A stretch of DNA of 6,449 nucleotides from an uncultured Pseudomonas sp. (GTDB lineage Bacteria; Pseudomonadota; Gammaproteobacteria; Pseudomonadales; Pseudomonadaceae). The DNA is taken from NCBI GenBank assembly GCA_937863915.1, contig CALMID010000195.1, positions 1 to 6,449 on the forward strand. The letters are read 5' to 3'. The translations under genes and the position numbers were made by a program. Of this stretch, positions 1-6,449 are shown piece after piece (the stretch's first letter is position 1; every line of letters starts with the position of its first letter). Below the pieces are notes generated by a model. It ran no database searches. It saw nothing but the letters and a program-made list of their open reading frames with translations, and was not told where the DNA came from.

Positions 1-809
1 AGGGTGTTCTCAGTCTGGAGTACGAAACCGCGCGGTTCGCCGATGTCGGTGGTCTGGAGAATCTCAAGCGCTGGCTGGGCGAACGGCAGCAGGCCTTCCT
101 CGGCGAGGTGAGCGAAGACATGCCCAAGGGCATCCTGCTGGTCGGTGTGCAGGGCGGCGGCAAAAGTCTGGCGGCCAAGGCAGTCGCCGGCCTCTGGGGG
201 CTGCCCCTGCTGCGTCTGGATTTTGCCTGCCTGTACAACAAGTTCTTCGGCGAGACCGAGCGCAATCTGCGAGAGGCGCTCAAGCTGGCCGAGCAGATGG
301 CGCCCTGCGTGCTGTGGATGGACGAAGTGGAAAAGGGCCTGGCCAGTGGCGAGCAGGATGGCGGCGTGAGTCAGCGCGTGCTGGGGACCCTGCTGACCTG
401 GATGGCCGAGCGCAAGAGCCCGGTATTCATGGTCGCCACGGCCAACGCCATTGACCGGCTGCCGCCGGAGCTGGTGCGCAAGGGTCGCTTCGACGAGCTG
501 TTCTTTGTCGACCTGCCGCAGGGGGAAGTGCGTCAGGACATCTTCCGGATTCACCTGCAGCAGCGTGAGCTGGACCCACTGCAGTTCGATCTGGCGGCCC
601 TGGCGCAGGCCAGCGAGGGTTTCTCCGGCGCCGAGATCGAGCAGGCGGTGGTGGGCGCCCTGTATGCGGCGCAGGCGCGGCAGACATCGGTTGACCAGCC
701 GCTGCTGCTGCACGAGCTGGCGCGCACGGCGCCGTTGTCGGTGGTGATGGCCGAGCAGTTGGCCGGACTGCGCGCTTGGGCGGCAGGGCGCACGGTGCAG
801 GCGGGGTAG
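1..809 (+). CDS. Ycf46-type AAA ATPase, C-terminal part (5' end outside window)
   Basis: The reading frame is open from base 3 to the TAG at 807-809, giving 268 visible residues. The upstream part includes [14 protein letters not shown], a typical AAA-domain entry motif, so the GTG at 108 is internal and the true start lies left of the window. Counting from base 3, Walker A (GVQGGGKS) is at about residues 48-55, Walker B (VLWMDE) ends near residue 108 with catalytic Asp-Glu, sensor 1 (VATAN) is near 144-148, arginine-finger candidates lie in [10 protein letters not shown] (156-165), and a lid-helix motif GFSGAEIEQ is near 206-214. The combination resembles the Ycf46 family of cyanobacteria, plastids and many proteobacteria, whose members are roughly 500 aa; the missing half would be N-terminal. 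Cytoplasmic ATP-driven remodelling is expected from the fold, but the substrate is not known to me. It ends in a hairpin shared with the convergent DUF805 gene. The ATPase assignment is secure; the family placement is fairly sure. Confidence 0.9.
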   Translation, partial: GVLSLEYETARFADVGGLENLKRWLGERQQAFLGEVSEDMPKGILLVGVQGGGKSLAAKAVAGLWGLPLLRLDFACLYNKFFGETERNLREALKLAEQMAPCVLWMDEVEKGLASGEQDGGVSQRVLGTLLTWMAERKSPVFMVATANAIDRLPPELVRKGRFDELFFVDLPQGEVRQDIFRIHLQQRELDPLQFDLAALAQASEGFSGAEIEQAVVGALYAAQARQTSVDQPLLLHELARTAPLSVVMAEQLAGLRAWAAGRTVQAG

Positions 810-824
810 AGGAGGGCAGGGCAG

Positions 825-857
825 CAGACTGACCGACCAGGAAGGTCGGCCAGTCTG
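825..857. terminator. Hairpin between convergent genes, probable bidirectional terminator
   Basis: A 14-nt arm (825-838, CAGACTGACCGACC) pairs with 844-857 (GGTCGGCCAGTCTG) at 13 of 14 positions, leaving a 5-nt loop, AGGAA. It lies 15 nt after the ATPase stop and 7 nt from the stop of the DUF805 gene on the other strand. Stability and position suit a shared terminator. Neither side has a clear T-tract, so it may act as an mRNA 3'-end stabiliser or need Rho. Confidence 0.55.
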
Positions 858-864
858 TGCTGGA

Positions 865-1947
865 TTACTCTTCGCTGTACTCGTAGGCCGCTGCCGGAGC
901 TGCGGCTTCTGCGGGCTCCGCATAGCTGCTCTCGGTGTCCATGCTGGACAGGTCCATGTCCCCACCCAGCGAGTCCAGCATGCCGACACCGCCTACGATG
1001 GCGGCAATCACCACCAGCAGCAGAATCACCAGCCACAGCGAGGCCAGAACCTTGACCGCTGTGCTGTTCGGCGGTTGTGGCGGGCCATAGCGGTTGGCGC
1101 CGGCGTTGCCAGGAATCAGCAGCATCAGCAGCGGAAACACACTGCCCACGATAGGGACAAGATTCAGCAGATACAGCCAGCCTGACCAGCCGATGTCGTG
1201 CAGGCGCTGCACGCCAATCTGCACGCTGACAACCACCATGGCCAAAGTCACGCCTGCAATCAGGATGATGCCGACCGTGTCGGAAATGCCCATGCCCAGC
1301 GCGGCGATACCCAGTGCCGGGGCCATGACCAGAATGAGTACCAGCGACCAGGCCAGGTAGCGCAGGCGGCCGATGCGCCCGGTAACGCCGAAGGGTTTCA
1401 GCTCGCCAAATTCCGGTAGCTGTTCGGCGACGTTGGCCTGTGGCGGGGCATAGGGTGAGGCGCTGGCAGTGACTGCAGGTTCGGCTGCCGGAGAAGTACT
1501 GGTGATGGACGACTGGATTGATGCGGCCTCTTCCTGCAACTGAGCCTGCCGGGCCAGATACTTCTCGATGACGATGCCGCAGGCCTCGCATTCGATCGCC
1601 TTGGCCTGTTCGTGAGCACACTTGGGGCAGGTCATGCGGGTGTTGCTGGAGGCGGCATCCGGCTCCGCATCTTCGTCCGGGTGATCGTCGGTCGCTACCA
1701 GTGACAGTTGCAGGCCTTCGCTCTGCTTGCTGACCTTGGCACCGGCACGCTGCAGTGCGGCCAGGTACTTGTCCGCCTCGGCGCTCTCCAGATTGCGCTT
1801 GAGCGGTACCGGCTGACCGCTGAACAGGGCTTCGATCTTGTCGAGATCGCTCTTGAACAGACTGGCCAGGTTGGCCTTGACGGTGTCGAGGGTGAAATCC
1901 GGCAGCACTTCACCGGCGAACATGATGGAGTAGCGGGGTTCGCTCAT
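865..1947 (-). CDS. Zinc-ribbon and DUF805 domain membrane protein (360 aa)
   Basis: The function is unknown. Three parts are visible. Residues 1-85 form a soluble domain (YSIMFAGEVLPDF, VKANLASLF, KIEALFSG, LAALQRAGA); I recall similar N-termini in other Pseudomonas hypothetical proteins but no function. Residues 107-123 carry CPKC and CEAC, a C-x2-C-x9-C-x2-C zinc-ribbon pattern. After an Ala/Ser/Pro-rich linker (about 140-175), residues 186-325 match DUF805: GRIGRLRYLAW, the QRLHDIGWSGW motif (247-257), PGNAGANRYGP (279-289), and four hydrophobic spans near 199-219, 225-245, 258-279 and 299-320. The tail (325-360) is acidic and Ala-rich with no motif I know. The start is supported by AAGGAAG at 1953-1959, 5 nt upstream of the ATG. 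It appears monocistronic, flanked by a hairpin on each side. The soluble parts probably face the cytoplasm. Domain calls are confident; the role is open. Confidence 0.9.
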   Translation of the reverse strand: MSEPRYSIMFAGEVLPDFTLDTVKANLASLFKSDLDKIEALFSGQPVPLKRNLESAEADKYLAALQRAGAKVSKQSEGLQLSLVATDDHPDEDAEPDAASSNTRMTCPKCAHEQAKAIECEACGIVIEKYLARQAQLQEEAASIQSSITSTSPAAEPAVTASASPYAPPQANVAEQLPEFGELKPFGVTGRIGRLRYLAWSLVLILVMAPALGIAALGMGISDTVGIILIAGVTLAMVVVSVQIGVQRLHDIGWSGWLYLLNLVPIVGSVFPLLMLLIPGNAGANRYGPPQPPNSTAVKVLASLWLVILLLVVIAAIVGGVGMLDSLGGDMDLSSMDTESSYAEPAEAAAPAAAYEYSEE

Positions 1948-1974
1948 CGGGGCTTCCTTGTCAGGGCGAAGGAT

Positions 1975-2025
1975 AAAAAGTGAGCTTAAGCCTAAGCCCT
2001 GGCTGTCGGCACAACAAGCCAGGGC
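1975..2025 (-). terminator. Hairpin with downstream T-run after the flavoprotein gene
   Basis: On the minus strand, about 20 nt past the stop of the oxidoreductase gene, GCCCTGGCT (2025-2017) pairs perfectly with AGCCAGGGC (2004-1996) across a 12-nt loop. A short self-complementary stretch (GCTTAAGC) and a run of five T (1979-1975) follow. The T-run starts 16 nt from the stem, so this is not a textbook intrinsic terminator. It lies within the 98-bp gap before the DUF805 gene, where I found no convincing promoter; the best match, TTGTTG-17-TAGGCT, is poor. Confidence 0.5.
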
Positions 2026-2045
2026 ACAGGCCGCTGAGGTTCGAT

Positions 2046-3008
2046 TTAGCGCCGCCAGGTTTGGCCAATCTGCTGGCTGTGCTGCAAGGCAGCCTGGTAC
2101 TCGCTATCCAGGCGTGCGATGAGTTCGGCCACGCTGGGTAGGTCATGGATATCGCCGGTGCCTTGCCCGGCTGACCAGACGGTTTTCCAGGCCTTGGCCT
2201 CGTCGCTGATCGGTTTGAGCTTCTCGCCGTAGTTGATGTCGCCCTTGTCCTGCAGGCGGGCCAGGTCATAGCCGGCGGCCAGCAGGCTCTGGCGCATGAA
2301 GCTGGCCGGCACGCCGGAGACGGCCGGGGTGTGAATGATGTCGGCGGCCTGGGCGTCCAAGAGCATCTGCTTGTACTCGGCGCTGGCGCGGCTTTCCTCG
2401 GTGGCGATCAGGCGGGTACCCATGTAGGCCAGGTCGGCGCCGAGCAATTGCGCCGCAAGTATTTCATGGCCGTGATTGAGGCAGCCGGCCAGGAGCAGTG
2501 TCTTGTCGAAGAACTGGCGAATCTCGGCGACCAGGGCGAACGGGCTCCAGGTTCCGGCATGTCCACCGGCGCCGGCGGCGACCGCAATCAGCCCATCCAC
2601 GCCGGCTTCGGCTGCTTTTTCGGCGTGGCGGCGGGTGGTGACGTCATGGAACACCAGGCCGCCGTAGCTGTGCACGGCATCCACCACTTCCTTCACCGCC
2701 CCCAGGCTGGTGATGACGATGGGCACACGTTGTTCGACGCAGACGGCGAGGTCCGCCTGCAGGCGCGGGTTGCTGCCATGCACGATCAGGTTGACGGCAT
2801 ATGGCGCGGCCTGTGGCGCCAGTCCGGCATTGATCTCTTCCAGCCAGTCGCGGAAGCCGCTGGTCTCGCGCTGGTTGAGGGCCGGGAAGCTACCAACGAT
2901 GCCCTGAGCACAGCAGGCACGAACCAGCTCCGGACCGGAAACCAGAAACATCGGGGCGGCCACCAGCGGCAGGCGCAGTTTGTCTTGCAGCAAGGCGGGC
3001 AGGCTCAT
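2046..3008 (-). CDS. NAD(P)H-dependent flavin oxidoreductase / nitronate monooxygenase-like protein
   Basis: This 320-aa protein has the FMN-binding TIM-barrel layout of the nitronate monooxygenase / 2-nitropropane dioxygenase family. Visible are the N-terminal [17 protein letters not shown] (13-29), where strand 1 leads into the flavin site; VNLIVHGSN (72-80); IVITSLG (97-103); [14 protein letters not shown] (144-157), with His150 at the position of the family's catalytic histidine; [10 protein letters not shown] (171-180); and [17 protein letters not shown] (190-206), the phosphate-binding segment. Members oxidise nitronates or act as NAD(P)H:quinone reductases; sequence alone does not settle which, so a specific substrate should not be assumed. 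No signal peptide is seen, so it is probably cytoplasmic. The ATG has a GGAG at 3014-3017, 5 nt upstream. Its start lies 26 nt after the hemJ stop on the same strand, which suggests co-transcription with hemJ. The family call is firm and the substrate unknown. Confidence 0.88.
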   Translation of the reverse strand: MSLPALLQDKLRLPLVAAPMFLVSGPELVRACCAQGIVGSFPALNQRETSGFRDWLEEINAGLAPQAAPYAVNLIVHGSNPRLQADLAVCVEQRVPIVITSLGAVKEVVDAVHSYGGLVFHDVTTRRHAEKAAEAGVDGLIAVAAGAGGHAGTWSPFALVAEIRQFFDKTLLLAGCLNHGHEILAAQLLGADLAYMGTRLIATEESRASAEYKQMLLDAQAADIIHTPAVSGVPASFMRQSLLAAGYDLARLQDKGDINYGEKLKPISDEAKAWKTVWSAGQGTGDIHDLPSVAELIARLDSEYQAALQHSQQIGQTWRR

Positions 3009-3034
3009 GGCGACTCCAATTCTCGAAGGGCAGG

Positions 3035-3460
3035 CTAGAAGGGTTTGACGACGACCAGAATGACAATGGCCAGCAGGAACAGCACGGGCACTTCATTGAA
3101 CCAGCGGTAAAACACATGGCCCCGGCTGTTGTCGCCACGGGCAAAGCGTTTGTACATCGAGCCGCAGGCGTGGTGATAGCCCACCAGCAGCACTACCAGC
3201 AGCAGCTTGGCGTGCAGCCAGCCCTGGCTGAACCAGGCCGGGTTGAGATAGAGCAGCCAGCCACCGAACAGCAGTGTGGCGATCATCGAAGGGTTCATGA
3301 TGCCGCGGTAGAGCTTGCGCTCCATGACGATGAAACGTTCGCGACTCGGCTGGTCCTCGCTCATGGCGTGGTAGACGAACAGGCGTGGCAGATAGAACAG
3401 GCCGGCGAACCAGCAGACGATGGCGATGATGTGCAGGGCCTTGATCCACAGATAGAGCAT
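3035..3460 (-). CDS. hemJ: HemJ, protoporphyrinogen IX oxidase (141 aa)
   Basis: HemJ (formerly UPF0093) is the membrane enzyme that oxidises protoporphyrinogen IX to protoporphyrin IX, the penultimate step of haem synthesis in bacteria lacking HemG and HemY. The protein begins [20 protein letters not shown] and has four hydrophobic spans near residues 2-24, 55-72, 83-99 and 123-139. Conserved family features include His10 in WIKALH, the [10 protein letters not shown] segment (22-31), RGIMNPSM (52-59), WLHAKLLLV (81-89, Lys85) and the YRWFNEVP motif (118-125). Length matches the family (about 140 aa). I chose the ATG at 3460 because AAGGAG lies at 3468-3473, 7 nt upstream, and because a GTG start at 3514 would add 18 residues ([11 protein letters not shown]...) foreign to HemJ. 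It is probably first in an operon with the flavoprotein gene and diverges from argC. Confidence 0.93.
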   Translation of the reverse strand: MLYLWIKALHIIAIVCWFAGLFYLPRLFVYHAMSEDQPSRERFIVMERKLYRGIMNPSMIATLLFGGWLLYLNPAWFSQGWLHAKLLLVVLLVGYHHACGSMYKRFARGDNSRGHVFYRWFNEVPVLFLLAIVILVVVKPF

Positions 3461-3485
3461 TTCGGGTCTCCTTATACTTGCGCCG

Positions 3486-3514
3486 ATAGTAGTGGCCGCG
3501 CGTCTGCGCGTCAC
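3486..3514 (-). promoter_or_regulatory. Candidate sigma-70 promoter for hemJ
   Basis: Read on the minus strand, GTGACG (3514-3509) and TACTAT (3491-3486) are separated by 17 nt, each matching 4 of 6 consensus bases. The predicted start would fall about 7 nt downstream, giving a leader of about 20 nt that contains the AAGGAG ribosome site. A second weak candidate lies farther out: TTGAGT at 3573-3568, an 18-nt spacer, then GATAAA at 3549-3544. On the plus strand I saw no convincing promoter for argC in the 138-bp divergent region. Confidence 0.35.
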
Positions 3515-3598
3515 TCTGCTGCTGGTCCGATGCGGCCTGCGGCTTTATCATCGCGGCCTTTATTTGTACTCAAGATGCGTACCCAGGGGGAAGGCAGC

Positions 3599-4633
3599 AT
3601 GATCAAGGTCGGTATCGTCGGCGGCACGGGCTACACCGGTGTGGAGTTGCTGCGTCTGCTGGCGCAACACCCGCAGGCGGAAGTGGCGGTGATCACCTCG
3701 CGTTCGGAAGAGGGCGTCAAGGTCGCCGACATGTACCCCAATCTGCGTGGCCACTACGATGGTCTGGCCTTCAGCGTGCCGGACGTGTCGACCCTCGGCA
3801 GCTGCGACGTGGTGTTCTTCGCCACCCCGCATGGCGTGGCACATGCCCTGGCCGGCGAACTGCTGGCCACCGGCACCAAGGTGATTGACCTGTCCGCCGA
3901 CTTCCGCCTGCAGGATGCCGAAGAGTGGGCCAAGTGGTATGGCCAGCCTCATGGAGCGCCGGAACTGTTGCCGGAGGCGGTCTACGGCCTGCCCGAGGTC
4001 AATCGCGAGGCGATCAAACAGGCGCGGCTGATTGCCGTGGCCGGTTGCTACCCGACCGCCACTCAGCTGGGTTTCCTGCCGCTGTTGGAGCGGGGGCTGG
4101 CCAATCCGGCCACGCTGATCGCCGACTGCAAGTCGGGCGTCAGTGGTGCAGGGCGCGGCGCCAGTGTCGGCTCGCTGCTCTGTGAGGCCGGCGAGAGCAT
4201 GAAGGCCTACTCGGTGAAAGGTCACCGCCATCTGCCGGAGATTCGTCAGGGCCTGCGCCGTGCCGCCGGGCAGGATGTCGGGCTGACCTTCGTGCCGCAC
4301 CTGACGCCGATGATCCGCGGTATCCATGCCACGCTCTATGCCACGGTGGTTGATCGCGGTGTTGATCTGCAGGCGTTGTACGAGCAGCGTTATGCCAACG
4401 AGCCGTTTGTCGATGTACTGCCGGCGGGCAGTCATCCGGAAACCCGCAGCGTGCGCGGCGCCAACGTCTGTCGCATTGCCGTGCATCGGCCGCAGGGCGG
4501 GGATCTGGTGGTGGTGCTTTCGGTGATCGATAACCTGGTCAAGGGTGCTTCCGGTCAGGCCATCCAGAACATGAACATCCTGTTTGGACTGGATGAGCGT
4601 CTGGGTCTGTCCAACGTTGCTCTGATGCCCTGA
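3599..4633 (+). CDS. argC: N-acetyl-gamma-glutamyl-phosphate reductase (ArgC, 344 aa)
   Basis: ArgC reduces N-acetylglutamyl 5-phosphate with NADPH to the semialdehyde, the third step of arginine synthesis in the cytoplasm. The N-terminal nucleotide-binding motif [18 protein letters not shown] covers residues 4-21. [10 protein letters not shown] (73-82) and IDLSADFRL (96-104) follow. The catalytic cysteine is Cys150 in [12 protein letters not shown] (147-158). [10 protein letters not shown] (178-187), the GHRHLPE motif (208-214) with the conserved histidine, and HLTPMIRGI (234-242) complete the dehydrogenase domain, and [13 protein letters not shown] (314-326) is the typical C-terminal element. 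Length matches Pseudomonas ArgC (type 1, about 344 aa). The frame is open farther upstream to 3116, but the ATG at 3599 is correct: it starts the Rossmann fold at residue 2 and has a purine-rich GGGGGAAGG (3586-3594) 4 nt upstream. It diverges from hemJ and is followed 80 bp later by erpA, which has its own promoter. Confidence 0.97.
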   Translation: MIKVGIVGGTGYTGVELLRLLAQHPQAEVAVITSRSEEGVKVADMYPNLRGHYDGLAFSVPDVSTLGSCDVVFFATPHGVAHALAGELLATGTKVIDLSADFRLQDAEEWAKWYGQPHGAPELLPEAVYGLPEVNREAIKQARLIAVAGCYPTATQLGFLPLLERGLANPATLIADCKSGVSGAGRGASVGSLLCEAGESMKAYSVKGHRHLPEIRQGLRRAAGQDVGLTFVPHLTPMIRGIHATLYATVVDRGVDLQALYEQRYANEPFVDVLPAGSHPETRSVRGANVCRIAVHRPQGGDLVVVLSVIDNLVKGASGQAIQNMNILFGLDERLGLSNVALMP

Positions 4634-4635
4634 GT

Positions 4636-4660
4636 TAAGTTGACCATTTTACTGGGTTAA
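4636..4660 (+). promoter_or_regulatory. Putative IscR type 1 binding site over the erpA -35
   Basis: The 25-bp stretch reads TAAGT TGACC ATTTT ACTGG GTTAA. Against the Escherichia coli IscR type 1 consensus as I remember it (half site TGACT, five mostly A/T bases, half site AGTC, flanked by ATA and TAT), about 18 of 25 positions agree, including the TGAC core and all of the A/T centre. The second half site is the weaker one. In E. coli, [2Fe-2S]-IscR represses iscR and erpA through type 1 sites, and at the iscR promoter these overlap the -35, as here. The assignment is inferred from sequence and context. Confidence 0.5.
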
Positions 4661-4669
4661 GCAGATAAT
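4640..4669 (+). promoter_or_regulatory. Sigma-70 promoter of erpA
   Basis: TTGACC (4640-4645) and GATAAT (4664-4669) each match 5 of 6 consensus bases, with an 18-nt spacer. The expected transcription start is near 4676, giving a leader of about 38 nt before the erpA ATG. This is the best promoter match I saw in the window. It begins 7 bp after the argC stop, so erpA should be transcribed independently of argC, with any read-through added. Confidence 0.7.
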
Positions 4670-4679
4670 GCTGCCCAGT
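4651..4679 (+). other. Inverted repeat centred on the erpA -10
   Basis: ACTGGG (4651-4656) is repeated inverted as CCCAGT (4674-4679). Inside it, AGCA (4660-4663) pairs with TGCT (4669-4672) around the bases GATAA of the -10. As RNA this is a hairpin with a small internal loop and no following T-run, so at most a weak terminator for argC. As DNA it is an inverted repeat spanning the erpA promoter and could be an operator. Its role is undetermined. Confidence 0.4.
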
Positions 4680-4713
4680 AGTGCTGTAACGGCGGAATGC
4701 CGGGAGATTGCCA

Positions 4714-5064
4714 ATGACCATCGAAACCTTCACCCCCACTGCCCTGATGTTTACCCAGGGCGCGGCGAACAAGGTGAAGAGCCTGATCGACGAAGAGGGC
4801 AATGAGCGCCTTAAGCTGCGGGTGTTCGTCACCGGCGGCGGTTGCTCGGGCTTTCAGTACGGCTTCACCTTCGATGAAGACGTTGCGGACGACGACACCA
4901 TTGTCGAGCGCGATGGCGTGAGCCTGGTGGTCGATCCGATGAGCTTCCAGTACCTGGTGGGCGCCGAGGTGGACTATCAGGAAGGTCTGGAAGGCTCGCG
5001 CTTCGTGATCAACAATCCCAATGCCAGCACCACCTGTGGCTGTGGTCAGTCGTTCTCGATCTGA
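4714..5064 (+). CDS. erpA: ErpA, A-type iron-sulfur cluster carrier (116 aa)
   Basis: ErpA receives [Fe-S] clusters from the assembly scaffold and passes them to apoproteins, classically the isoprenoid enzymes IspG and IspH. The protein has the HesB/IscA domain from about residue 10 to the end. The three cluster-binding cysteines are present: Cys44 in [13 protein letters not shown] and Cys108/Cys110 in the C-terminal CGCGQSF. Other family marks are [26 protein letters not shown] (73-97) and INNPNA (99-104). Length equals that of Pseudomonas ErpA. The start is ATG 4714, with GGGAG at 4702-4706 and a 7-nt spacing; the in-frame TTG at 4708 would sit only one base from this ribosome site. It has its own promoter with an IscR-like site, so it is probably induced when Fe-S clusters or iron are short. 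A strong terminator follows 18 nt after the stop. Confidence 0.96.
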   Translation: MTIETFTPTALMFTQGAANKVKSLIDEEGNERLKLRVFVTGGGCSGFQYGFTFDEDVADDDTIVERDGVSLVVDPMSFQYLVGAEVDYQEGLEGSRFVINNPNASTTCGCGQSFSI

Positions 5065-5082
5065 TCGCTAGCTGCTCAGGAG

Positions 5083-5108
5083 AAACGCCGCACGCTGTGC
5101 GGCGTTTT
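5083..5108. terminator. Rho-independent terminator, erpA / anmK (bidirectional)
   Basis: AAACGCCGCAC (5083-5093) pairs perfectly with GTGCGGCGTTT (5097-5107) across a 3-nt loop, GCT. The run TTTT (5105-5108) closes the plus-strand hairpin, the standard intrinsic terminator form, 18 nt after the erpA stop. On the minus strand the same stem ends in TTT, 18 nt beyond the anmK stop, so it should serve both convergent genes. Confidence 0.92.
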
Positions 5109-5125
5109 GCATTCTGTGGTTCGTG

Positions 5126-6449
<1,324 letters not shown>

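Noticed and set aside
108..110. GTG at 108 as the start of the ATPase gene
   Set aside because: The frame continues upstream to base 3 and encodes the conserved [14 protein letters not shown] segment, so the gene begins outside the window.
551..1621. Long minus-strand open frame of 356 codons across the ATPase end and the DUF805 gene
   Set aside because: It crosses two confidently assigned genes and the hairpin between them. Its Arg/Ala/Gly/His-rich composition is typical of a high-GC shadow frame, and I see no motifs.
2331..3038. Plus-strand open frame of 235 codons opposite the flavoprotein gene
   Set aside because: It lies wholly antisense to a well-conserved gene, has no clear motif, and is explained by high GC.
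3461..3514. Extended GTG start for hemJ (18 extra residues)
   Set aside because: The extra residues are basic and unlike HemJ, and the ATG at 3460 has a strong AAGGAG at the right distance.
3116..3598. In-frame open extension upstream of argC (161 extra codons)
   Set aside because: It runs antisense through hemJ, and ArgC starts its Rossmann fold at the ATG at 3599 with a good ribosome site. The extension has no ArgC-like sequence.
3560..4486. Minus-strand open frame of 308 codons opposite argC
   Set aside because: It is antisense to argC throughout, rich in Arg, His, Gln and Gly, and has no recognisable domain.
4708..4713. TTG start for erpA, two codons upstream
   Set aside because: It would leave one base between the ribosome site and the start. 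The ATG at 4714 gives a 7-nt spacing and the usual 116-aa length.

Overview
The window is high-GC, densely coded DNA. Its gene content and order strongly suggest a Gammaproteobacterium of the Pseudomonas group: an AAA ATPase, a DUF805 membrane protein, a nitronate-monooxygenase-like flavoprotein, hemJ, argC, erpA, anmK and an M23 peptidase follow the chromosomal order I know from Pseudomonas around argC-erpA-anmK-(peptidase)-tyrS. The argC, erpA and anmK products (344, 116 and 364 aa) match the usual Pseudomonas lengths. I see no mobile elements, tRNA or rRNA genes, CRISPR arrays or compositional islands. This is ordinary core chromosome.

Layout. Positions 1-809 (+) hold the C-terminal part of a Ycf46-type AAA ATPase, cut by the window edge. 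It converges with a minus-strand gene (865-1947) for a 360-aa protein combining an uncharacterised N-terminal domain, a four-cysteine zinc ribbon and a DUF805 membrane domain; a hairpin sits between them. Further right, the minus-strand pair hemJ (3035-3460) and a flavin oxidoreductase gene (2046-3008) looks like a two-gene operon ended by a hairpin at about 1996-2025. argC (3599-4633, +) diverges from hemJ across 138 bp. erpA (4714-5064, +) follows argC but has its own strong promoter, overlapped by an IscR type 1-like site. A near-perfect bidirectional terminator (5083-5108) separates erpA from the convergent anmK (5126-6220, -). anmK lies 4 nt downstream of the stop codon of an M23 peptidase gene whose 3' end fills 6225-6449.

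Functions. argC performs the NADPH step of arginine synthesis. hemJ makes protoporphyrin IX for haem. ErpA carries Fe-S clusters to apoproteins. The peptidase and AnmK form a cell-wall turnover and recycling pair: the peptidase probably cuts peptidoglycan cross-links in the periplasm, and AnmK phosphorylates recovered anhydro-MurNAc in the cytoplasm. I found no convincing new biological system. The points most worth checking are the putative IscR-controlled erpA promoter, the three-part DUF805 protein, and the anmK start, which lacks a Shine-Dalgarno and sits behind a perfect palindrome.
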